From an uncultured beta proteobacterium (GTDB lineage Bacteria; Pseudomonadota; Gammaproteobacteria; Burkholderiales; Burkholderiaceae_C), in assembly GCA_903834645.1 (NCBI GenBank), contig CAILKA010000158.1, positions 1-6,566 of the forward strand: a DNA stretch of 6,566 nucleotides, given 5' to 3'. Below the pieces are notes generated by a model. That model was not told the origin of the DNA, searched no databases, and was given only the letters and a program-made list of their open reading frames with translations. Below are positions 1 to 4,771 of this stretch, piece after piece (within the stretch, counting starts at the first letter, position 1; the number at the start of each line of letters is the position of its first letter). The translations under genes and the position numbers were made by a program.

Positions 1-207
1 AAGGCAGCCGGCATCGTCAAGAAGGCCCTGGAGTCCGCAATCGCGAACGCCGAGCACAACGACGGCGCCGATATCGACGAGCTGAAGATCACGTCGATCT
101 ACATCGAGCAGGGCGCCACGCTCAAGCGATTCTCGGCGCGCGCCAAGGGCCGCGGCAACCGGATCAGCAAGGGCACGTGTCACATCTACGTGACCGTCGG
201 CAACTGA
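1..207 (+). CDS. rplV: 50S ribosomal protein L22, 3' part (start lies before the window)
   Basis: The first 207 bases are an open frame entering from the left edge. It encodes the last 68 residues of L22, about 60% of a protein of roughly 110 residues, and ends in TGA. The C-terminal half is well conserved, with AEHNDGADIDEL, then the segment LKRFSARAKGRGNRI, then a terminal CHIYVTVGN typical of betaproteobacterial L22. L22 binds 23S rRNA, and its long beta-hairpin lines the peptide exit tunnel; that hairpin is the LKR...RISK segment. It carries no sign of the small deletions known from macrolide-resistant L22 variants. rpsC follows 19 bases later, as in the canonical S10 operon. The identification is secure; only the N-terminus is missing. 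Confidence 0.97.
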   Translation, partial: KAAGIVKKALESAIANAEHNDGADIDELKITSIYIEQGATLKRFSARAKGRGNRISKGTCHIYVTVGN

Positions 208-226
208 AGGCGCGCGAAGGAACACC

Positions 227-1108
227 ATGGGACAAAAGATCCACCCCACCGGCTTTCGCCTGCCCGTCACCCGGGCCTGGGCCTCGCGCTGGTTTGCCAA
301 CAACCGCAACTTCAGCCAGATGCTGGCCGAAGACCTCGCGGTGCGCGAGTTCCTCAAGAGCAAGCTCAAGAGCGCCGCGGTTTCGCGCATCCTGATCGAG
401 CGTCCGGCCAAGAACGCCCGCATCACCATCTACTCGGCTCGTCCGGGCGTGGTGATCGGCAAGAAGGGCGAGGACATCGAGAACCTGAAGGCCGAACTCA
501 CGCGCCGCCTGGGCGTGCCGGTGGCCGTCAACATCGAAGAGATCCGCAAGCCCGAGATCGACGCGCAGCTCATCGCCGACTCGATCACGCAGCAGCTCGA
601 GAAGCGCATCATGTTCCGCCGCGCCATGAAGCGCGCCATGCAGAACGCGATGCGCCTGGGCGCCCAGGGCATCAAGATCATGTCGTCGGGCCGCCTCAAC
701 GGCATCGAGATTGCCCGGTGCGAGTGGTACCGCGAAGGGCGCGTGCCCCTGCACACCCTCAAGGCCGACATCGACTACGGCTTCTCCGAGGCCAAGACGA
801 CTTACGGCGTGATCGGCGTGAAGTGCTGGGTCTACCGGGGCGACAACCTCGGCCGGGGTGAGGCTCCGGGCGCGCAGCGTCCCGATGAGGGCGGCGACGA
901 GCGTCGCGCACGTCGTGGCGCACCGCGCCCCGGTGGGCCGGGTGCGCCTGGTGGCCGGGGTCGCCCGGGTGGTGACCGTGCCCCTCGCGCTGAAGGTGCC
1001 CCCGGTGGCGCGCCTGCCGGTGCGCCGGCTGGCGACGCGCCCAAGATCCCTGCCGTCAAGCGTGTGCGCCGCGCTGCCGCGCCTGGCGGCGAGGCCAAAG
1101 GAGAATAA
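227..1108 (+). CDS. rpsC: 30S ribosomal protein S3 with a long low-complexity C-terminal tail
   Basis: S3 sits in the 30S head at the mRNA entry channel. The start ATG at 227 follows a GAAGGA ribosome-binding site (216-221) and gives the standard N-terminus MGQKIHPTGFRL. The KH domain has its GxxG loop as GKKG at residues 78-81. Residues R131, R132 and K135, implicated in mRNA helicase activity in E. coli S3, are all present. The C-terminal domain has EWYREGRVPLHTL near residues 166-178. Cysteines occur at 165 and 200, where E. coli S3 has Thr and Val. After about residue 210 the conserved fold ends and an 83-residue tail rich in Gly, Pro, Ala and Arg begins, closing with IPAVKRVRRAAAP. The total of 293 residues compares with 233 in E. 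coli. Longer tails are common in Burkholderiales, so this is a real extension rather than a frameshift. It reads straight into rplP. Confidence 0.97.
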   Translation: MGQKIHPTGFRLPVTRAWASRWFANNRNFSQMLAEDLAVREFLKSKLKSAAVSRILIERPAKNARITIYSARPGVVIGKKGEDIENLKAELTRRLGVPVAVNIEEIRKPEIDAQLIADSITQQLEKRIMFRRAMKRAMQNAMRLGAQGIKIMSSGRLNGIEIARCEWYREGRVPLHTLKADIDYGFSEAKTTYGVIGVKCWVYRGDNLGRGEAPGAQRPDEGGDERRARRGAPRPGGPGAPGGRGRPGGDRAPRAEGAPGGAPAGAPAGDAPKIPAVKRVRRAAAPGGEAKGE

Positions 1109-1110
1109 GC

Positions 1111-1527
1111 ATGCTGCAACCCTCACGCCGCAAGTTCCGCAAGGAACAGAAGGGGCGCAACACCGGCGTAGCCACGCGCGGTGCGAACGTCTCCTTCGGC
1201 GATTTCGGCCTGAAGGCCACCGAGCGTGGTCGCCTCACGGCGCGCCAGATCGAGGCCGCGCGCCGTGCGATCTCGCGCCACATCAAGCGCGGCGGCCGCA
1301 TCTTCATCCGCATCTTCCCCGACAAGCCGATCTCTCAGAAGCCGGCCGAAGTCCGCATGGGCAACGGCAAGGGCAACCCGGAGTACTACGTGGCTGAGAT
1401 CGTGCCCGGCAAGGTGCTCTATGAGCTCAATGGCGTGCCCGAGGCGCTGGCCCGCGAGGCCTTCACGCTGGCAGCCGCCAAGTTGCCGCTGCGCTGCACG
1501 TTCGTGACGCGCCAGGTCGGCGCCTGA
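1111..1527 (+). CDS. rplP: 50S ribosomal protein L16
   Basis: L16 binds 23S rRNA near the peptidyl transferase centre and contacts A-site tRNA; it is a late assembly protein. The 138-residue product starts MLQPSRRKFRKEQKGRN and has the family signatures GRLTARQIEAARRA, FPDKPIS, VRMGNGKGN and LAAAKLPLRCTFV. Length and motifs are normal (E. coli has 136 residues). Arg82 in VRMGNGKG aligns with E. coli Arg81, the residue hydroxylated by RoxA/YcfD; whether that happens here cannot be seen. The ATG lies only 2 bases after the rpsC stop. Its AAAGGAG ribosome-binding site (1097-1103) is inside the end of rpsC, so translational coupling is likely. Confidence 0.98.
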   Translation: MLQPSRRKFRKEQKGRNTGVATRGANVSFGDFGLKATERGRLTARQIEAARRAISRHIKRGGRIFIRIFPDKPISQKPAEVRMGNGKGNPEYYVAEIVPGKVLYELNGVPEALAREAFTLAAAKLPLRCTFVTRQVGA

Positions 1528-1543
1528 GAACCGGAGGCCCCCG

Positions 1544-1741
1544 ATGAAAGCATCCGAACTGCGCGCCAAGGACGTGGCCGCCCTCGAGAAGGAAGTGACC
1601 GAACTGCTGCGTGCCCACTTCGGCCTGCGCATGCAGAAGGCCACCCAGCAGCTGTCCAACACGGCCCAGCTGGGCCGCACGCGCCGTGACATCGCGCGCG
1701 CCAAGACGATCCTCGCCGAGAAGAAGAAGGCTGCCAAATGA
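1544..1741 (+). CDS. rpmC: 50S ribosomal protein L29
   Basis: L29 is a small helical-hairpin protein on the 50S surface near the tunnel exit, next to L23. The 65-residue product begins MKASELRAKDVAALEKEV and contains the conserved LRAHFGLRMQKATQQLSNT and LGRTRRDIARAKTIL segments, followed by a Lys-rich end. The start is supported by a GGAGG ribosome-binding site at 1533-1537, 6 bases upstream. The gene begins 16 bases after rplP and ends in an ATGA overlap with rpsQ. It is complete and of normal size for the family. Confidence 0.97.
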   Translation: MKASELRAKDVAALEKEVTELLRAHFGLRMQKATQQLSNTAQLGRTRRDIARAKTILAEKKKAAK

Positions 1742-2016
1742 GTGAACCGCAAGCCAAGCCCGCGCGCAACACGCGCACCCTGATCGGACGCGTGGTCAGT
1801 GACAAGCGCGCCAAGACGGTCACCGTGCTCGTCGAGCGCCGTGCTGCGCACGAGCTCTACGGCAAGATCGTGGCGCGCTCGCGCAAGTACCACGCTCACG
1901 ATGAGCAGGGCGAATACAAGATGGGCGACCTGGTGGAGATTGCCGAGGGTCGGCCGATCTCCAAGACCAAGTCCTGGACGGTGACGCGCCTGGTCGAGAA
2001 GGCGCGCCTGGTCTAG
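1738..2016 (+). CDS. rpsQ: 30S ribosomal protein S17
   Basis: S17 is an OB-fold protein that binds the 5' domain of 16S rRNA early in 30S assembly. The 92-residue product has a short variable N-terminus, then RTLIGRVVSDKRAKTVTV, HAHDE, GDLVEIAEGRPISKTKSW and a VEKARLV end, which match the family closely (E. coli has 84 residues). The start ATG overlaps the rpmC stop in the arrangement ATGA (1738-1741), implying re-initiation or coupled translation. Only a weak purine-rich site (AAGAAGAAGG, 1721-1730) precedes it. It is the last S10-operon gene, and a strong intrinsic terminator begins 54 bases after its stop. Confidence 0.97.
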   Translation: MSEPQAKPARNTRTLIGRVVSDKRAKTVTVLVERRAAHELYGKIVARSRKYHAHDEQGEYKMGDLVEIAEGRPISKTKSWTVTRLVEKARLV

Positions 2017-2070
2017 GGCAGCCCGAATCTCGCACGTGCGCACCGGGTCTTGCGGCCCGCCCCGCACGAG

Positions 2071-2108
2071 AAGGCCGGAACGCCATCACACTGGTGTCCG
2101 GCCTTTTT
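2071..2108 (+). terminator. Rho-independent terminator closing the S10 operon
   Basis: The left arm AAGGCCGG (2071-2078), one unpaired A, then ACGCCA pairs with TGGTGT and CCGGCCTT (2092-2105). There is one G-T wobble, and the loop is TCACAC. A run of five T (2104-2108) follows directly. That is about 14 base pairs, strongly GC-rich at the base, with a U-tract on the + strand: a textbook intrinsic terminator. It lies downstream of rpsQ and upstream of the peroxiredoxin gene, so it should stop S10-operon transcription before the inserted genes. In the opposite direction the stem is followed by TTCTCG, a poor U-tract, so it is mainly unidirectional. Confidence 0.93.
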
Positions 2109-2175
2109 CATTGATGGGCTCGTCTATCTCCGTGAAGAGCTGGCCAGCACGTTGGGACGACCTGGAGTACCGCAC

Positions 2176-2694
2176 ATGATCACCATTGGAGACCGCCTGC
2201 CTGGCGGTACGCTCAAGGAATTCGTCGAAGTGGAGGGCAATGGCTGCTCCGTGGGTCCGAACGACTTCGACATCGCGAAGTGCACCGCGGGCAAGACCAT
2301 CGCCCTCTTCGCCTTGCCCGGGGCGTTCACCCCCACCTGCTCGGCCAAGCACGTGCCGGGCTACGTCGAGAAAGCCGACGATCTTCGTGCCGCAGGCGTG
2401 GACGAGATCTGGTGCGTGTCGGTCAACGACGCCTTCGTGATGGGTGCCTGGGGCCGAGACCAGCACACCGGCGGCAAGGTACGCATGATGGCCGACGGCA
2501 GTGCCGATTTCACCCGCGCCACCGGCCTCTCGCTCGATCTCACTGCGCGCGGCATGGGCCTGCGCTCCAACCGTTACTCGATGCTCGTCGTGGACGGAGT
2601 GGTGCGCACGCTCAATGTCGAGGCGCCCGGCAAGTTCGAGGTCAGCGACTCGGCCACCCTGCTCGAGCAGGCACGCGCACTGCGCGCGGGCTGA
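2176..2694 (+). CDS. PRX5-type (AhpC/TSA superfamily) peroxiredoxin, probably thiol/glutathione-dependent
   Basis: This is a thiol peroxidase that reduces H2O2 and organic hydroperoxides. No signal peptide is visible, so it is probably cytoplasmic. The 172-residue product opens MITIGDRLPGG and carries the PRX5 active-site motif PGAFTPTC at residues 48-55, with Thr52 and peroxidatic Cys55. It continues into SAKHVPGY and later has RSNRYSMLVVDGVV (131-144), where the catalytic Arg is probably Arg133. Other cysteines are 24, 36 and 80. None lies where human PRX5 has its C-terminal resolving Cys, so a glutathione-resolved 1-Cys-like mechanism is inferred. ATG 2176 is chosen because GGAG (2164-2167) lies 8 bases upstream and it gives the family N-terminus; the open frame upstream crosses the terminator. 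No convincing promoter was found between 2109 and 2175. It converges with the Bug-like gene across 50 bases. Confidence 0.93.
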   Translation: MITIGDRLPGGTLKEFVEVEGNGCSVGPNDFDIAKCTAGKTIALFALPGAFTPTCSAKHVPGYVEKADDLRAAGVDEIWCVSVNDAFVMGAWGRDQHTGGKVRMMADGSADFTRATGLSLDLTARGMGLRSNRYSMLVVDGVVRTLNVEAPGKFEVSDSATLLEQARALRAG

Positions 2695-2744
2695 CACCCT
2701 GGGGTCGGGGGGGCTTGGCGCCCCACCGATCCGCGGTGCGTCTC

Positions 2745-3761
2745 CTACTCGGCGGCTTGGGCCAGTGCCTTTGCCAGAGGCCCGATCCGCCGTTCCTCCT
2801 CGCGCAACTCTGCCTCGAACGCAGCGGGTGCGGTCACTCGGGGCCGCATGCCCGACAGCCGTAGGGGCTGGACGATCTCCGGAGCGCTCATCGCCGCGCG
2901 CACCCGCTCGTGCAGCGTCTGCAGCATCGACGCGGGCAGCCCCGCTGGCGCAAACAACGCGTAGACGTTGGCGGCCTCGAGATCTCCGAAGCCCGACTCA
3001 GCCACCGTCGGGACGTCGGGCAGGTCTGACAGCCGCCGTGCGCTGGCGGTGGCCAGCGCGACGAGCTCGCCCGCACGAACGAACGGAAGCACGGCTCCGA
3101 CGTCGGCCGACATCACGGCCACCTCGCCTGCGCGCACGGCCAGTGCCGCTGGTGCGCCACCGCGATACGGGATCTCGTTGAGGCGGATGGCGGCTCCGCG
3201 CTGCAGCGCGGCGGCAGCCAGGTGTGTCAGCGCGCCGGGCGTGGGGATGGCGATCGTGACGGCGCCCGGCCGCTCCCGGGCGGCGCGCACCAGGTCGTTC
3301 ATCGAGCGGATACCGCTGGACGGGTGGGCCACGAAGAGCTGGGGCACATCGGCCAGCGGAGTGACCGCCAACAGGTCGCGTGCCGGCTCGAAGGGCAGCC
3401 GCGTGCCGACTTGCCAGGGCAGCACCGTTCGCCCGCTCGTGCTTGCCACGAGCAGCGTGCAACCGTCAGGGGCGGCCTTGGCCACCGCGTCCCAGGCTGG
3501 GATCGTCATGCCGCCCGAGCGGTTCTCCACCACATGCGCGACCCCGCTGGCCCGCGCGAGCTCCTGCGCGAGGGCGCGGGCCAGACGGTCCATCGGCCCG
3601 CCTGCCACCACCGGGACAACGACGCGCACCGGGCCCGCCGGACAGGCTTGCCCTCCTGGCGAAGCCAGCGCCAGAAGCGCCACCGCCGACGCAGCGCGCA
3701 GCGCACCGACTCGGGCCCTGACCGCCGCCGCGTGCGCAAAGATGAGACTAATCAACCACAC
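2745..3761 (-). CDS. Bug-family (TctC-like) tripartite tricarboxylate transporter substrate-binding protein
   Basis: This is a predicted secreted periplasmic receptor for a small carboxylated or related ligand; the ligand is not predictable. Residue numbers assume the GTG start at 3761 (338 residues). An N-terminal signal peptide has Arg residues at 15, 17 and 22, the hydrophobic stretch AASAVALLALA, and probable cleavage after GQA before Cys40. Family motifs follow in order: VVVPVVAGGPMDRLAR (47-62), VENRSGG (79-84 region), AAPDGCTLLV (96-105), IPYRGGAPA (197-205) and LPDVPTVAESGF (247-258). The only two cysteines are 40 and 101; the usual DGY is DGC here. No ATG gives a sensible start: GTG 3761 or TTG 3755 are the best choices, and the frame stays open upstream to 4016. 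No TctA/TctB membrane genes are nearby, so it is an orphan receptor. Family is confident, start is not. Confidence 0.88.
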   Translation of the reverse strand: MWLISLIFAHAAAVRARVGALRAASAVALLALASPGGQACPAGPVRVVVPVVAGGPMDRLARALAQELARASGVAHVVENRSGGMTIPAWDAVAKAAPDGCTLLVASTSGRTVLPWQVGTRLPFEPARDLLAVTPLADVPQLFVAHPSSGIRSMNDLVRAARERPGAVTIAIPTPGALTHLAAAALQRGAAIRLNEIPYRGGAPAALAVRAGEVAVMSADVGAVLPFVRAGELVALATASARRLSDLPDVPTVAESGFGDLEAANVYALFAPAGLPASMLQTLHERVRAAMSAPEIVQPLRLSGMRPRVTAPAAFEAELREEERRIGPLAKALAQAAE

Positions 3762-3774
3762 AGGCCGCGATGCT

Positions 3775-3791
3775 ATCCCGTCCTGCGGGAT
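3775..3791. promoter_or_regulatory. Inverted repeat upstream of the Bug-like gene, candidate operator
   Basis: ATCCCG (3775-3780), a 5-base spacer TCCTG, then CGGGAT (3786-3791) form a perfect 6-bp dyad. It extends by GC/GC on the outside if one T is bulged. It lies 14 bases upstream of the probable GTG start of the - strand gene and 16 bases before the -35 box of the spc promoter. A weak - strand promoter (TTGACT at 3802-3797, possible -10 GATAGC at 3777-3772, 19-base spacing) would overlap it. It could be a regulator-binding site or an mRNA hairpin; nothing in the sequence names the regulator. Confidence 0.35.
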
Positions 3792-3807
3792 GCGCAAGTC
3801 AAGGGCA

Positions 3808-3837
3808 TTGACAGCCCCTTCGGGCTTAGAGTATCCT
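3808..3837 (+). promoter_or_regulatory. Sigma70-type promoter of the spc operon
   Basis: A perfect -35 box TTGACA (3808-3813) is separated by 18 bases from TATCCT (3832-3837), which matches 4 of 6 positions of the -10 consensus. Transcription would start near 3844, giving a leader of about 187 bases before rplN. The spacer contains a small dyad, AGCCC (3813-3817) and GGGCT (3822-3826). The placement makes sense because the S10 transcript ends at 2108 and an antisense gene intervenes, so spc needs its own promoter. The start site is inferred. Confidence 0.75.
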
Positions 3838-3915
3838 CGCAGGCTTTTCCCGATTCGGGCTTTGCAGAGGTTGCCTTGGCGCCCTGCAGAACCGGGCCGG
3901 ATCCGCTGAATCTGC

Positions 3916-3954
3916 CCACACGAAAGGGTGGCCGCCTCACACGAAAGTGCAGGC
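3916..3954 (+). repeat. Duplicated CACACGAAAG motif, each copy in a GAAA-capped hairpin
   Basis: The 10-base sequence CACACGAAAG occurs at 3917-3926 and again at 3938-3947, exactly 21 bases apart. The first copy sits in a hairpin with stem CCAC (3916-3919) and GTGG (3928-3931), where C3921-G3926 can close a GAAA loop. The second sits in GCCT (3934-3937) paired with AGGC (3951-3954), with an inner stem CAC/GTG closing GAAA (3943-3946). GAAA is a GNRA tetraloop, which often docks into receptors or binds protein. Confidence 0.55.
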
Positions 3955-3977
3955 AGTCTCCTGGACGACGGGCCCAA

Positions 3978-4019
3978 GACTGAAACCGATGGCCGGGCAA
4001 CCGGGCGCGGTCTCAAGTT
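3978..4019 (+). promoter_or_regulatory. Long GCAA-capped hairpin abutting the rplN ribosome-binding site
   Basis: The apex is CCGG (3993-3996), loop GCAA (3997-4000), CCGG (4001-4004). Below it G3992 pairs with C4006. After an internal loop, ACCG (3985-3988) pairs with CGGT (4008-4011). After an A-C mismatch, TGA (3981-3983) pairs with TCA (4013-4015). AC (3979-3980) pairs with GT (4017-4018) past a bulged A. A G-T wobble (3978/4019) closes it. The weak ribosome-binding site GGGG (4020-4023) begins at the next base, so folding or protein binding here could affect rplN translation. Confidence 0.55.
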
Positions 4020-4030
4020 GGGGTGTACAA

Positions 4031-4399
4031 ATGATCCAAATGCAGTCGCGGCTTGACGTCGCGGACAACACGGGCGCGAAGTCCGTCATGTGCATCAAGG
4101 TGCTGGGCGGCTCCAAGCGGCGCTATGCCGGCATCGGTGACGTCATCAAGGTCAGCATCAAGGAAGCCGCGCCGCGTGGCCGCGTCAAGAAGGGCGAGGT
4201 CTACAGTGCCGTCGTGGTGCGCACCGCCAAGGGTGTGCGCCGCCCGGATGGCTCGCTCATCAAGTTCGACGGCAACGCCGCGGTGCTGCTCAACGCCAAG
4301 CTCGAGCCGATCGGCACGCGCATCTTCGGGCCGGTGACGCGTGAGCTGCGCACCGAGCGCTTCATGAAGATCGTCTCGCTCGCGCCCGAGGTGCTTTGA
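4031..4399 (+). CDS. rplN: 50S ribosomal protein L14
   Basis: L14 is a beta-barrel protein on the intersubunit face of the 50S; it takes part in bridge B8 and is the docking site of the silencing factor RsfS. The 122-residue product has MIQMQSRLDVADNTGAK, VMCIKVLGGSKRRYAGIGD, VVVRTAKGVRRPDGS, KFDGNAAVLLN and IGTRIFGPVTRELR, and ends in SLAPEVL, an almost standard L14 (E. coli has 123 residues). The ATG at 4031 is chosen from the family N-terminus; the frame is open upstream but that extension resembles nothing. The ribosome-binding site is poor (GGGG, 4020-4023), immediately after a strong hairpin. It is the first gene of the spc operon. Confidence 0.98.
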   Translation: MIQMQSRLDVADNTGAKSVMCIKVLGGSKRRYAGIGDVIKVSIKEAAPRGRVKKGEVYSAVVVRTAKGVRRPDGSLIKFDGNAAVLLNAKLEPIGTRIFGPVTRELRTERFMKIVSLAPEVL

Positions 4400-4424
4400 C
4401 GCCGGGCCATTGGGGATTCACACC

Positions 4425-4742
4425 ATGAACAAACTCCGCAAGGGCGACCAGGTCATCGTGCTGACCGGGCGCGACAAGGGCAAGCGTGGCACCGTCACGA
4501 GCCGCGTGGACGAAGATCACGTCGTGGTCGAGGGCGTCAACGTGGTCAAGAAGCACGTCAAGCCCAACCCGATGAAGGGCACGACCGGTGGCGTCATCGA
4601 CAAGACGATGCCGATCCACCAGTCCAACGTGGCGATCTGGAACCCCGCGACCGGCAAGGCCGACCGCGTGGGCGTCAAGCTGCTGGCTGACCGGACGAAG
4701 GTCCGCGTGTTCAAGTCCAGCGGTGATGAGATCAAGGCCTGA
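4425..4742 (+). CDS. rplX: 50S ribosomal protein L24
   Basis: L24 is one of the two proteins that start 50S assembly, binding the 5' domain of 23S rRNA near the tunnel exit. The 105-residue product starts MNKLRKGDQVIVLTGRDKGK, which is the KOW motif. It continues with VVVEGVNVVKKHVKPN and GGVIDKTMPIHQSNVAIWNP, and ends GDEIKA. Length is normal. ATG 4425 is preferred over an in-frame TTG at 4410 because it gives the family N-terminus and has GGGGA at 4412-4416 as ribosome-binding site. It follows rplN by 25 bases. Confidence 0.97.
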   Translation: MNKLRKGDQVIVLTGRDKGKRGTVTSRVDEDHVVVEGVNVVKKHVKPNPMKGTTGGVIDKTMPIHQSNVAIWNPATGKADRVGVKLLADRTKVRVFKSSGDEIKA

Positions 4743-4771
4743 TCGACTGGCCTGAATCGGGAATCGACGAC

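Larger units (their letters stand above)
3844..4030 (+). promoter_or_regulatory. Structured 5' leader of the spc operon mRNA
   Basis: This stretch between the predicted transcription start and the rplN ATG has no plausible gene. By eye it folds into at least four separate hairpins (3863-3888, 3916-3931, 3934-3954, 3978-4019). The first pairs TGCAG with CTGCA, then, past a bulged A, GGT with GCC (one T-G wobble). The next two are GNRA-looped. The last is the largest and ends directly against the ribosome-binding site. A leader this long and structured suggests post-transcriptional control, perhaps autoregulation by a ribosomal protein; that role is inferred. Confidence 0.5.

Noticed and set aside
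164..1126. A long - strand open frame (320 codons) opposite rpsC.
   Set aside because: It lies antisense to a certain ribosomal gene in GC-rich DNA, where third-position G/C bias opens antisense frames; the translation is Arg/Ala/His-rich and resembles no family.
2031..2040. A perfect 10-base palindrome CGCACGTGCG after rpsQ.
   Set aside because: Short GC-rich palindromes are expected by chance here, and it lies between rpsQ and its terminator with no promoter nearby.
1123..2067. A long - strand open frame (314 codons) opposite rplP, rpmC and rpsQ.
   Set aside because: It spans three well-supported genes on the other strand and has no recognisable domains; a composition artefact.
2111..2140. 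A possible promoter for the peroxiredoxin gene (TTGATG at 2111).
   Set aside because: No acceptable -10 box at 16-19 bases; left unassigned.
2050..2175. A 42-residue N-terminal extension of the peroxiredoxin from TTG 2050.
   Set aside because: It would cross the intrinsic terminator and lacks the family N-terminus; ATG 2176 has a well-spaced GGAG and starts like other family members.
2700..2725. A G/C-rich hairpin between the convergent genes (GGGGC, TTGGC, GCCCC), next to a run of seven G.
   Set aside because: No T-run follows on either strand, so it is not a convincing intrinsic terminator; the G-run alone does not show phase variation because it is outside any gene.
2968..3909. A long + strand open frame opposite the Bug-like gene.
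   Set aside because: The - strand frame carries all the family motifs in order; this one is a low-complexity Ala/Arg/Ser/Thr translation and would run through the spc promoter.
3947..4030. An in-frame extension of rplN, or an upstream leader peptide, from GTG 3947.
   Set aside because: L14 N-termini match ATG 4031; the upstream frame has no good ribosome-binding site, its sequence resembles nothing, and the region is better explained as structured leader.
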